Source: CALKZN01 sp050633785 (GTDB taxonomy: Bacteria; Pseudomonadota; Gammaproteobacteria; Arenicellales; Arenicellaceae). From it: a DNA stretch of 64,000 nt. Below the pieces are notes generated by a model. The model had not been told where the DNA came from and searched no databases. It saw only the letters and a list, made by a program, of their open reading frames with translations. The number at the start of each line of letters is the position of its first letter. The stretch's first letter is position 1. This document shows positions 9,479 to 16,980 of this stretch, piece after piece. Location: contig JBOEHE010000028.1 of the NCBI GenBank assembly GCA_050633785.1, positions 1 through 64,000 on the forward strand, written 5' to 3'. Position numbers and translations under genes: made by a program.

Positions 9479-10375
9479 ATGAGATTAACTAACATGAAAA
9501 TTTTTGCGCTTGCTTTATCCATGCTGACCAGCTTGTTTGCTGGCACTGTTTTAGCAGAAAGAACCACTACCTATTTCCATTCAGATGGTCTGGGTTCCAT
9601 TGTTGCAGCATCGGATGAAAATGGTGACTTAATCTGGCGTAAGCAATACCAACCCTTTGGCGCGCAAATTCAAGGCAGTGATACCAGTGAGGAAACGTCT
9701 TTTACGGGTAAGCAGTTTGATAAAGACACAGGGTTGACTTATTTCGGTGCGCGTTATTATGACCCGATGATTGGGCGGTTTACTAGTACTGATCCGGTGG
9801 GACCATTGGCTTCTGAAAGTAATCCATTCTTTTTTAATCGTTATGCGTATGCTTATAACAATCCTTATCGTTACGTGGACCCTGATGGGAGAATGGGGAT
9901 ATTAGCGAGAATTTTTAGTCAAGGTGCTGCCGCAGGTGCAGGTGCTGGTGTAACTCAGCAAAATTCTGGATTTATGGGGGACTGGTTATCTGGGTCTTCG
10001 GGTGCATGTAATTGTATTATCTATAAAAGTTCAGAGGAGGAGTCAGGTGAGGATGACCTCTTTATAGGAGAGAGTGGTTTTGCCACTGGAGGATCTCCTG
10101 GTGGTGGGGATGAGGATCCCGATGATGAGAGTAAGAAAAGCTCAAAAAGGAAAGGGGGAGGGAAAAATGCTAAACATGCTAATCAAAAAAAACGAGAAGT
10201 TGCTGCTAAAAGATATAATGAAGAAAAAGAAAAATATGAAACCTTAAAAAGTCAGCAGGTTAGGGGTAAAGGGCATAAAAAAGAAGTTGCGAAAGCTAAA
10301 AGGTCTATGAATAAAGCTAAAGCAGAAATGGACTTTACTGGAGAACATCATAGTGCAAAAACTAAAAAACAATAA
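9479..10375 (+). CDS. Secreted RHS core-domain protein with a toxin-like C-terminal tip
   Basis: 298 residues, starting 12 bases after the giant RHS gene. A signal peptide ends about residue 27 (FAGTVLAE). Residues about 28-140 are the conserved RHS-associated core: TTYFHSDGLGSIVAASDENG, GKQFDKDTGLTYFGARYYDP, GRFTSTDPVG and YAYNNPYRYVDPDG. A Gly/Ala-rich linker and an acidic stretch follow. The last about 75 residues are very basic (SKKSSKRKGGGKNAKHANQ to MDFTGEHHSAKTKKQ), with an ending like HD/GE(N/H)HS-type polymorphic toxin tips I have seen in RHS proteins; I cannot name the family. The core normally directs self-cleavage and release of the tip. Having its own signal peptide apart from the shell is unusual. 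The next gene, one base downstream, looks like its immunity protein. Confidence 0.8.
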   Translation: MRLTNMKIFALALSMLTSLFAGTVLAERTTTYFHSDGLGSIVAASDENGDLIWRKQYQPFGAQIQGSDTSEETSFTGKQFDKDTGLTYFGARYYDPMIGRFTSTDPVGPLASESNPFFFNRYAYAYNNPYRYVDPDGRMGILARIFSQGAAAGAGAGVTQQNSGFMGDWLSGSSGACNCIIYKSSEEESGEDDLFIGESGFATGGSPGGGDEDPDDESKKSSKRKGGGKNAKHANQKKREVAAKRYNEEKEKYETLKSQQVRGKGHKKEVAKAKRSMNKAKAEMDFTGEHHSAKTKKQ

Positions 10376-10376
10376 T

Positions 10377-10646
10377 ATGCAAAAAAAATACACATTTTTT
10401 CTTGAGTGGGATGAAGGCACTTTTATATCACAATACTCATCAAACTCTCTTGTTGAGTCAATAAAGTCTTGGTCTATGAGTTTGGACTTGATATCGATAG
10501 GTGCTTTAAGTGGTTCGAAAGAAAATTTTTTAAAAGAAATTGAAGATGAAACACCAATAGCCATTGAGAATGTGGATTCTGTTTGGTGCATTACTGCGTT
10601 TATTGAAGAACGCCTTGCTACTATTTATATTGTAGAGACAAGTTAA
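10377..10646 (+). CDS. Probable immunity protein for the RHS tip
   Basis: 89 residues starting MQKKYTFFLEWDEGTFISQY, mildly acidic, without a signal peptide or TM segment. The ATG at 10377 begins one base after the stop of the toxin-tip gene; a GTG at 10353 would add eight residues overlapping that gene and is less likely. Small size, acidity opposite a basic tip, and immediate downstream position are the hallmarks of a polymorphic-toxin immunity gene. The pattern of a FFLEW(x)GGTFISQ-like start and a VWCITAFI(x)LATIYIV-like end resembles an uncharacterised immunity family, but I cannot name it. Function is inferred from position. Confidence 0.6.
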   Translation: MQKKYTFFLEWDEGTFISQYSSNSLVESIKSWSMSLDLISIGALSGSKENFLKEIEDETPIAIENVDSVWCITAFIEERLATIYIVETS

Positions 10647-10705
10647 CTTAAATAAGAGTAACCAGTGCTCGATGTATCCCGTCAGCACTAGTTGAGACTA
10701 GCTAG

Positions 10706-10774
10706 GACACCCACGATAAGAAGTGGGAATCAACGAAATAGAATTAGGTGCGCCAAGGATGGTGCATCTTCTAG
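10706..10774 (+). repeat. REP-like repeat, copy 1
   Basis: About 69 bases starting GACACCCACG and ending CTTCTAG. It contains a CCCAC(8)GTGGG hairpin at 10710-10727. A diverged second copy lies at 10929-10998 and a partial third, with GCCAGGGATGGC, near 10811-10850. The GGGTGTC core also occurs in the duplication at 12223-12270 on the other side of the transposase gene, so these are probably REP-type targets of that enzyme. Confidence 0.55.
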
Positions 10775-10863
10775 TAGAAGGTAACTAGGACCATCCATGC
10801 TATGAGAGTGGTGTCAACTCAATAGAGTAGGATGTGCCAGGGATGGCATTTTTTGAAGGACAG

Positions 10864-10919
10864 GATTGATAACTGGAGATTGATAACTGGAGATTGATAA
10901 CTGGAGATTGATAACTGGA
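10864..10919 (+). repeat. Four exact tandem copies of a 14-base unit
   Basis: GATTGATAACTGGA is repeated four times head to tail without a mismatch, lying between the two REP-like copies. Perfect identity suggests recent slippage, so copy number may vary between strains. Confidence 0.95.
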
Positions 10920-10928
10920 TATAACTGA

Positions 10929-10998
10929 GACACCCACGTTAAGAGATGGATGGGTAACGAATTAGAATTAGGTGTGCCAAGGACGGTGCGTCTTCTAG
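10929..10998 (+). repeat. REP-like repeat, copy 2
   Basis: About 70 bases, aligning with 10706-10774 from GACACCCACG through ATTAGGTGTGCCAAGGACGG to TCTTCTAG with scattered substitutions. The ACCCA/TGGGT arms still allow a hairpin. It lies about 180 bases from the end of the frameshifted REP-associated transposase gene. Confidence 0.55.
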
Positions 10999-11177
10999 AA
11001 CTGTAGGTTATGAGATTAGCTCAGACTGTTTTACTAAGAAACAAGGATGAGTTTTTTGATGATTATCGGAATCTGATAAGCTTAAGGCTCTTGATCTATA
11101 GTTATAAAAAGTTGGATCTACAGACGAGCATTCACCTCACATTGAAGTGATCATTGTTTCTATATAGGCTGGGTTAG

Positions 11178-12172
11178 CTAGCCGAAGAGGGTTTTAAAAT
11201 TTTTTGTCGACGGAGTTCGCTGATAGCCTTTGTTGTCGTAGGTTTTTCTGACGATGTCTTCAGAACCTACCCAATGACTAAATTGAGATTCAAAGTGTGA
11301 GGTCAGAATTGCCCAAGAGTTCGAACTGAGTGCAAGCCTTTGCAATATAGGTGGCAATTCAGAATCTATTGATCCACATTTATCCTCACGAATAATACGG
11401 CCTGTCCAATCGACTAAGTTCAAATAGTCCAATAGTTGAAAGGGCAGGCCGATTTTTTCCGAATTTTTACCGGTAAATGTTTCCAGTGTATTAGGTAAGG
11501 TTTTTTTGGTTTGATTGGCTACAATCCGCGCATGAATGCTGGTAAATTCTGAGGTTTCTGGTGTAGTTGCGATGGCTGCACGAATTGGATTTAAATCAAC
11601 GTAAGCCATGCAAGAGAGTAAGGCTTTTTCATCTAACAAAGCCTGGCTTTTAAAACGTCCTTCCCAGAAACGACCAGAGCATTGATCTTCCTGATTTGCT
11701 TGCCTTGCAATACTTTCATTCACAATGCGCATAAACCATGAAATGTCACACATGCGAGATCGCCAAAGCTGTATGTCTTTTGTTAGCAGGGTTAATTCAC
11801 TGTCGGTTAAAACAGAATTTGAGAGCAATTTATGTGATAGAAGATTTCCTGAAACAGGGAATGCCAACGTTCTGCAACTTCTTTGATAGACCAACCTTGA
11901 GCGATATCATTACGCACATGTAAGACAACATGATAGTGGTTGCTCATTACCGCATAGGCGCAGAGCTTAATGGCAAATACACTGGCGACTTGGTGAAGTT
12001 TGTTTTCAAGCCATTGACGACGATGTTCATAATTAATACCAGAGTAAGCATCAGCACCACAGAGAAAGGCTCGTCTCACACAACGTGACATGCAATGGTA
12101 ATAAGGGGTGTCATCGAGAGAAATAATGGTTTTGCGTGCTTGGGTCATTCCGTGCTCCAGTGGCGTATTCAT
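11178..12172 (-). pseudogene. REP-associated (Y1/IS200-like) transposase, broken by one frameshift
   Basis: Two overlapping reading frames together make one family member. The first (12172 down to about 11850) has the start MNTPLEHGMTQARKTI and the HUH motif within VMSNHYHVVLHV, and reaches ERWHSLF. The second frame then continues with SGNLLSHKLLSNSVLTDSEL, CDISWFMRIVNESIARQAN, GRFWEGRFKSQALLDE and YVDLNPIRAAIA, all typical of RayT-type REP transposases. The switch falls at an AAA run on the plus strand (11852-11854); adding one base there restores a single frame. A catalytic Tyr would lie in the second part. Such enzymes act on nearby REP hairpins, matching the flanking repeats. Either a true pseudogene or, less likely, a programmed slip. 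Confidence 0.8.
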
Positions 12173-12222
12173 CCTTGAATGTAGTTATGTTGACATCATG
12201 AGCGATCAAATGCAATAGCACT

Positions 12223-12270
12223 TGGCATGGGTGTCCATATATCATCTGGCATGGGTGTCCATATATCATC
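12223..12270. repeat. Exact 24-base tandem duplication with REP-like core
   Basis: TGGCATGGGTGTCCATATAT plus CATC occurs twice head to tail (12223-12246 and 12247-12270), just upstream of the transposase start. The GGGTGTC core is the complement of the GACACCC in the repeats downstream of the gene, so the transposase is bracketed by matching ends in opposite orientation. Confidence 0.85.
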
Positions 12271-12315
12271 AGATTCAGATGTGAATCAAAAGGTCGTTCT
12301 TATAGGAAAGGGTTA

Positions 12316-12564
12316 TTACAGTTCATCATTTTCTTTGTTTTTGAGCCAATACTCCCAGGCCGGTTCAAGGATATCGGTGTAGTGCATGTTTAAGGCTTTC
12401 GAGATCTTGAAGGCCGTGGTAATAGAAGGCATTTTTTCACCCAATTCGACCGAACGGTAGTATCGAGTAGACAGATTCGCTTTGGCAGCAATCTTGTCCT
12501 GAGATAGTCCTTTGTTCTTTCTCTGGGTTTTTATAATGTCCGCTATTATTTGTTTGTTCGGCAT
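12316..12564 (-). CDS. XRE/Cro-family helix-turn-helix regulator
   Basis: 82 residues. The HTH spans about residues 8-62: KTQRKNKGLSQDKIAAKANL, then RYYRSVELGEKMPSI and FKISKALNM, the classic five-helix XRE fold. No effector domain follows, only a short charged tail ending LKNKENDEL. It probably binds DNA as a dimer and represses its own promoter: an 8-base-arm inverted repeat begins two bases upstream of its start codon. It stands alone beside the transposase; such small regulators are common on mobile islands and as controllers of toxin or restriction genes, but no partner gene is evident. Confidence 0.85.
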   Translation of the reverse strand: MPNKQIIADIIKTQRKNKGLSQDKIAAKANLSTRYYRSVELGEKMPSITTAFKISKALNMHYTDILEPAWEYWLKNKENDEL

Positions 12565-12565
12565 G

Positions 12566-12595
12566 CACCCTCATTTACGCTCTGTGTTGAGGGTG
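12566..12595. promoter_or_regulatory. Candidate operator of the XRE regulator
   Basis: CACCCTCA and TGAGGGTG form a perfect 8-base inverted repeat with a 14-base centre, directly upstream of the start codon of the XRE gene. Position and symmetry fit autoregulation by a dimeric repressor. This is inferred; no known consensus was matched. Confidence 0.5.
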
Positions 12596-12635
12596 TATCA
12601 TTCCTGTTTTTACTGGGATAAAAAAGGTTCTATTG

Positions 12636-12760
12636 TACAGGCTCTATTGATCCTGTAAACTCAGGTTTTGTGAGTGTGCGGTTAGATTTTACCGATAACC
12701 GTTAAATAGGGGTAGGGAGCCTTGGCGGCCTTAGCAGGTAAAGGCCGCTTTTTTATTTTT
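12636..12760 (+). ncRNA. Candidate structured small RNA ending in an intrinsic terminator
   Basis: Three inverted repeats follow each other in a gene-free stretch: TACAGG/CCTGTA (12636-12657), CGGTTA/TAACCG (12679-12701) and GCGGCCTT/AAGGCCGC (12725-12748), the last followed by a T-rich tract. No plus-strand gene precedes this terminator, so it may end a short untranslated transcript. The 5' end and promoter are not clear. It could instead be the terminator of a lost gene. Confidence 0.35.
12725..12760 (+). terminator. Intrinsic terminator without an upstream gene
   Basis: An 8-base GC-rich stem (GCGGCCTT/AAGGCCGC) with an 8-base loop is followed by TTTTTTATTTTT. This is a textbook rho-independent terminator for plus-strand transcription, yet the nearest upstream gene is on the minus strand. 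Confidence 0.75.
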
Positions 12761-12966
12761 CAGCATCAATGGCTTCCTTATTTATGAGAGAGTTCGTCTC
12801 TTGGAAATGGGTTTGAATTCAATAATGACAGGGTTTATGGCACAAAATGCCACACTATTTGTCGGTGGAGCAATAGCTGCATCAGCAAAGGATTTGCATC
12901 ATTGATTTATGGACATTAAATCAACAAATTTCCAATTGAATAGTCATTAAACTTTAATGAAAAAAT

Positions 12967-13275
12967 ATGAGAAATATCTGTATTGACATTATTGGTGCCA
13001 CAGCAGCATTTATGCTGTTTTTATCTTTTTATTTTTATGGTTTTAAAACGTTGAACTTTTCAGAATCAGCCGTAACAAAAGAGCTCGCCATCCAGTTGGC
13101 AAAGGACGAATCCAGAAAGCAGAATATTGATATTTCGGGTTATCAGATGGTGATCGAAGAAAACTCTATTAACTGGTTGGTGTTCTTCTATATTAAAGAA
13201 TCTGCTCAATTGCAATCAAATGGGTTTGGAGTTTTTATATCAAAACAAGGTGGTGAAACACTACTGGTGTTGTAA
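12967..13275 (+). CDS. Small membrane-anchored protein, possible orphan immunity protein
   Basis: 102 residues. One N-terminal membrane segment (about residues 6-27, rich in Phe/Leu/Tyr) precedes a small soluble domain with KELAIQLAKDESRKQNIDIS, then SINWLVFFYIKES and GFGVFISKQGGETLLVL. That helix followed by strands resembles NTF2-fold or PepSY-like immunity proteins found beside polymorphic toxins, but the match is by shape only. No intact toxin gene precedes it; a 32-codon open frame at about 12808-12906 (start MGLNSIMTGF) could be a remnant. Preceding ORF-free DNA holds the terminator at 12725-12760. Real gene likely; function uncertain. Confidence 0.5.
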   Translation: MRNICIDIIGATAAFMLFLSFYFYGFKTLNFSESAVTKELAIQLAKDESRKQNIDISGYQMVIEENSINWLVFFYIKESAQLQSNGFGVFISKQGGETLLVL

Positions 13276-13517
13276 TCAAGGTTAGTTCTTGCTCATTGGG
13301 TGTCCATTCTGATGTGCTTTGTGATGAATTCTTATACATCATGTTTTTCAGGCAATACAAAGCTGATATTCCTACCGGTTTAATGGGTTGGTATTTCATA
13401 GAAAAGCCTGATAGGCTTATATTTTGAGATTGAGTCCAGTATTGATTGACTCAAATCAGATACTGTTTTTGCTGCTGTTTTCTTCCGTTTGACAAACTTA
13501 TAGATCAAGGAGTCAGG

Positions 13518-15026
13518 GTGTTAAAGTTACTGAAAAAATCTGCTAAGTATTCCCGTTGTTCCGTTGTATTTCTATTGGCATTATTAGCCGCATGCACTAA
13601 CCACTCCCTAGTCACTGCCCCAGTTGCCAGTTACGCGTTTAGTATGTTGGCGCCTGGAACTCAAGGGCAAACGATTATTTATGCGCGTGTGGTGATAGAT
13701 GGACTGAATGCGAGTTGTCCTGCATTCAAAGGCAGCGATGGTTCAGTGATGGTGACCCGTTTACGACCATTGAATCCTGTCTTACCTGTCGCCAGTGAAA
13801 CAAATTTTAAGGTTACTGTCTGTGAAGCGATCATGGCAGAGGGAATCACTTATAGCGATTCAGTCAATGGCCTTGTTATTCAAAGTGTCACGCTTTCTGC
13901 GCAAACAGTTCAGGTGTTTGGAGATTCCGGCTGTAAGGATTGTAGTGGAATACAAACATCGCCAGAGTTTGATACTTTGACAAGCAATGCCAGTGTTCTA
14001 CAAAAGGACTTGATTCTGCATATGGGAGACTCTAATTACCGGGGAACCTCAGGGCCTATACTTGAAAACAGTGATCCGAACAAAAGTATTTATGCCTATG
14101 ATGCGGGTGATAGCTTAGCTGATCCGGCGTGTTCTTATACCTCCTCTTATGCCAGCCAGAATTCACAAGGTAGTCCGCGTCCTGATATCTGGTCAAACTG
14201 GCAATATGACTTTTTTGAATCTGCTAAAGAGTTGTTGCCGACTGCACCGTGGGTGTTTGCTCGTGGAAACCATGAGTTATGCAGTCGTGCGGGAGTAGGT
14301 TGGTTTTACTTTTTTGGTCCGGGTTCTGCACTGCCCGGGGCAGGCATGAAGCAGATGCAATGTCCAGATCAAGGACAATGGAGTGAACAGAAAGAAGGAA
14401 TGGCTCCAGGGGCAAGTGGTTTTATTAAAATGATTACTCCTTATCGCTTGAGTGTCGGGAAAGCACAATTGTGGGTGATGGACACGGCCAACGCCTGTGA
14501 TGCCTATAGTGGTAATGAATTGACTGGACAATATACTGATCAGTATAACTCTCTGGCAGCTGAACCGGGCAGTGATATCTGGATCATGACTCACCGGCCT
14601 TTGTGGGGTTATCAGAAACCAAGTGAAGTTCCTGCAAGTAAGATGTTGCAAGTAGCTTTAGCTAACAGTACCAAAACGACCTTACCCAGTTCAGTCACTT
14701 TGTCTCTGGCAGGGCATATGCATACTTACGAGTCATTGAGTTTTTTGAACAATAGTGACCGGCCACCACAAGTTGTTATTGGCAACAGCGGTGTGGAACT
14801 CAGCAAACACCCGAAGCCAGACTATTTTACTAACACAGTCCAGGTGGATAACGAAGCTGCAACAGGAAACACCATTGGGCAATATGGTTATCTGTCTATT
14901 CAACTGGGTACAAATGGTGCATGGACTGGGGTTATGAATAACACATCCAAGCAAGTTATTTTAAATTGCGACAGTTCCAACCTAAACCCGCCGAATAAGA
15001 GCAGCATCTGCAAGGTGGTTAATTAA
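13518..15026 (+). CDS. Calcineurin-like metallophosphoesterase, lipoprotein
   Basis: 502 residues from a GTG at 13518, chosen because AAGGAG lies 5 bases upstream; an upstream ATG at 13446 has no such site and would spoil the signal peptide. A lipobox LLALLAAC puts the lipidated cysteine at residue 26. After an N-terminal beta-rich region come the metal-site motifs of the family: GDSNYRG, RGNHE (about residue 255), MTHRPLWGY and LAGHMHTYE (about residue 400). It therefore probably hydrolyses a phosphoester in the periplasm or at the outer membrane; the substrate is unknown. It appears monocistronic. Confidence 0.85.
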   Translation: MLKLLKKSAKYSRCSVVFLLALLAACTNHSLVTAPVASYAFSMLAPGTQGQTIIYARVVIDGLNASCPAFKGSDGSVMVTRLRPLNPVLPVASETNFKVTVCEAIMAEGITYSDSVNGLVIQSVTLSAQTVQVFGDSGCKDCSGIQTSPEFDTLTSNASVLQKDLILHMGDSNYRGTSGPILENSDPNKSIYAYDAGDSLADPACSYTSSYASQNSQGSPRPDIWSNWQYDFFESAKELLPTAPWVFARGNHELCSRAGVGWFYFFGPGSALPGAGMKQMQCPDQGQWSEQKEGMAPGASGFIKMITPYRLSVGKAQLWVMDTANACDAYSGNELTGQYTDQYNSLAAEPGSDIWIMTHRPLWGYQKPSEVPASKMLQVALANSTKTTLPSSVTLSLAGHMHTYESLSFLNNSDRPPQVVIGNSGVELSKHPKPDYFTNTVQVDNEAATGNTIGQYGYLSIQLGTNGAWTGVMNNTSKQVILNCDSSNLNPPNKSSICKVVN

Positions 15027-15135
15027 GGTTGGCAGCAGCGCTTAAAAGAACTTGAGAGAATGTCGCATATCTTCAAGACTTGACTGTTGAGTCGGTGAAT
15101 AATCAGTGGGGTGATAAATAAATGACTCTATTGAT

Positions 15136-15516
15136 ATGAAATTTAGATATACCATATTGTATGTTGCTGATGTGTCTGAAACCGTCTGTTTTTATGAGAA
15201 GGCCTTTGGTTTTAAGGCGGACTTGATCCATGAAACGGGTGACTATGCACAATTATCGACTGGCGAAACAAAACTGGCCTTTGCTTCAAAAGGTTTGATG
15301 TCTTCGTTGGGGACGACCACCGGGGACTCAAACGAACAAAGCCCTGTGTTCGAAATAGCTTTTGAAACGGATGATGTCGAATTCTGTTTGAATCAAGCTG
15401 TGAATGCAGGAGCTGGTCTGGTGCAGGAAGCCTCAAAAATGGATTGGGGGCAAACAGTATCTTATGTGAAAGATAACAACGGTTTTTTGGTGGAAATATG
15501 CAGTCCTGTCAGCTGA
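15136..15516 (+). CDS. VOC-family (glyoxalase/dioxygenase-like) protein
   Basis: 126 residues, one full VOC unit of paired beta-alpha-beta modules. It opens KFRYTILYVADVSETVCFYE and has AFGFKADL, TKLAFASKGL and FEIAFETDDVEF, ending NNGFLVEICSP with the usual metal-ligand glutamate. The first-strand His common in metal-binding members is Tyr here, so the metal site may differ. Such proteins include glyoxalases, antibiotic-binding proteins and isomerases; substrate cannot be told. Its 3' end overlaps the convergent AraC-type gene by 8 bases. Confidence 0.85.
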   Translation: MKFRYTILYVADVSETVCFYEKAFGFKADLIHETGDYAQLSTGETKLAFASKGLMSSLGTTTGDSNEQSPVFEIAFETDDVEFCLNQAVNAGAGLVQEASKMDWGQTVSYVKDNNGFLVEICSPVS

Positions 15517-16156
15517 ATGCGACGCTGAACAACTGGTCTGATAAGTCGCGACGGCTTTGCAAGGTGGTTGGAGGTACTTTGAACCAATGAGAACATTCAC
15601 GGCTCAAATGGGCTTGGTCAGAGTACCCAGCAGTTGCAGCAACATCAACCAGTGGATAGCCCAAAGCAATCAATCTACCGGCAGTTCGGATACGACTCAA
15701 GCGAACCCAATAACTTGGTGTCAGGCCCGTTTCAGTGCTGATATGACGCTGTAGTGTTCGTGAATGAACGCCCAATTTTTTTGCAGCAGAGCCAACAGAG
15801 ATTGGATTCTTCCCCAGGCATTGCAGAGCTTCATAAGTGTTTTCAGAGACTGAAGTGAATTCTGCAATAAGCTCCATAATGGTGAGCTCATCACAATAGG
15901 GTTCTTTAAGCTCTGCTATCAAGCTTTTTTCGTTTATGACTGAACCCGGGGCTAAACGAAAGCCTGTGGACAAGCTTCCAGCATTAGAAATGACTTCAGT
16001 CGCTTGATGAAAACAGGGAGAAACAAACCAATGATGAGATTGTTCTGCCGACACTTTAAGTATCAGGTCACGGCAACCATCGGGCAGCACGGTAAATGGT
16101 TCCTCATTTGACGAAAATGATTTCCATTGATCGATCACTACATTGTTTAAGGCCAT
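15509..16156 (-). CDS. AraC-family transcriptional regulator
   Basis: 215 residues from the ATG at 16156; a longer start at 16207 would run into the divergent DUF1801 gene. The N-terminal half (WKSFSSNEEPFTVLPDGCRD) is an AraC-type effector domain like those of DUF6597 members, beginning with a cupin-like LPDGC motif. The C-terminal about 100 residues carry two HTH motifs: SAAKKLGVHSRTLQRHIS and DVAATAGYSDQAHLSREC, the latter with the family's conserved GYSDQ(A/S)HL. It faces the VOC gene tail to tail and diverges from the DUF1801 gene by 20 bases, so one of these may be its target. Confidence 0.85.
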   Translation of the reverse strand: MALNNVVIDQWKSFSSNEEPFTVLPDGCRDLILKVSAEQSHHWFVSPCFHQATEVISNAGSLSTGFRLAPGSVINEKSLIAELKEPYCDELTIMELIAEFTSVSENTYEALQCLGKNPISVGSAAKKLGVHSRTLQRHISTETGLTPSYWVRLSRIRTAGRLIALGYPLVDVAATAGYSDQAHLSRECSHWFKVPPTTLQSRRDLSDQLFSVAFS

Positions 16157-16176
16157 ATAAGGTAAAGATAAAATAG

Positions 16177-16509
16177 ATGAAAACGGATATTGAACAATTA
16201 TATACATATTTACAGCAACTCATTTTGAATAGTGTTGTTGATGTAAGTGCTACCTCTAAATATGGTGGTACCGTATTTACACTCAATCCTGAGATCAAGG
16301 AGTCTCAGTTCTGTGGTGTCTTTCTATATGCTTCCCATGTGCAACTCTCTTTCAGTCGGGGAGCTTCTCTCGATGACCCCAATAAAATCTTGCTGGGACA
16401 GGGTAAATATAGAAGACATATAAATTTTAAGACGTTGGATAGAATTGACAGCAATTATCTAAGTTGGCTAATTATTCAGTCTGCTACTGTCAGAGGGTTA
16501 GATAAATGA
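16177..16509 (+). CDS. DUF1801-family protein
   Basis: 110 residues. The closing half FSRGASLDDPNKILLGQGKY then RRHINFKTLDRI is the diagnostic pattern of DUF1801 (YdhG-like) proteins, which are small, soluble and of unknown function. Length is normal for a single-domain member. It is divergent from the AraC-type regulator, with the two start codons only 20 bases apart, so their promoters must overlap the coding ends. Confidence 0.75.
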   Translation: MKTDIEQLYTYLQQLILNSVVDVSATSKYGGTVFTLNPEIKESQFCGVFLYASHVQLSFSRGASLDDPNKILLGQGKYRRHINFKTLDRIDSNYLSWLIIQSATVRGLDK

Positions 16510-16794
16510 TTATAGGCCAAGGCTCATTGATCATGGTTAATGCCAAATTGGTAGACTGAACTTATTTAACGTCTTCAGTATAAGCTTTCTACTATTTTGG
16601 TCCGGCTCTACTAAGGCTTTGCCAAAGTGAAACAACGGTGGAGTTTGAGGTTGCTTATAGCAAAACTCTTAAAGAAATAACTATCTTTGACCTGAAATCA
16701 TCATTTTTGACTGTTTTTGAGTAGAGCTTTATTCGGGCGCTTTTTATTATCAAGGGGCTCATTGTAGAGCAATCTAATCCGAGAAGAGGTCATA

Positions 16795-16980
16795 ATGAAA
16801 ATATTTGGAAATGAAGTTGAAGATATATTAAATGAGCATATCAACGCTTGGAATATTCATGATAAGAGATTTTCGTTAAGTGGCATCAGTGCAACTATCG
16901 TGAATAATAGCAAAGTTGTTTCGCAGATAGACTACTACGGTATGGGGAGTTTTAAGCGAACCAAAGGAGTCGAGCTATGA
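16795..16980 (+). CDS. Short SnoaL/NTF2-like remnant or mini-protein
   Basis: 61 residues. The start (EDILNEHINAWNIHD) looks like helix 1 of a SnoaL-like protein and the end (IVNNSKVVSQIDYYGMG) like its last strands; the about 60-70 residues between are missing. It overlaps the next gene by ATGA (16977-16980) and has GAAGAGG a few bases upstream, so it is likely translated and coupled to the ABM monooxygenase. Best read as an internally deleted NTF2-like gene; it could be a functional mini-protein. Confidence 0.5.
   Translation: MKIFGNEVEDILNEHINAWNIHDKRFSLSGISATIVNNSKVVSQIDYYGMGSFKRTKGVEL

Noticed and set aside
10244..10591. A 115-codon antisense frame over the toxin tip and immunity gene.
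   Set aside because: It opposes two well-supported genes and looks like no known protein; a shadow.
10864..10919. Repeats that could suggest a CRISPR array.
   Set aside because: The units abut with no spacers, are only 14 bases, and no cas gene is near.
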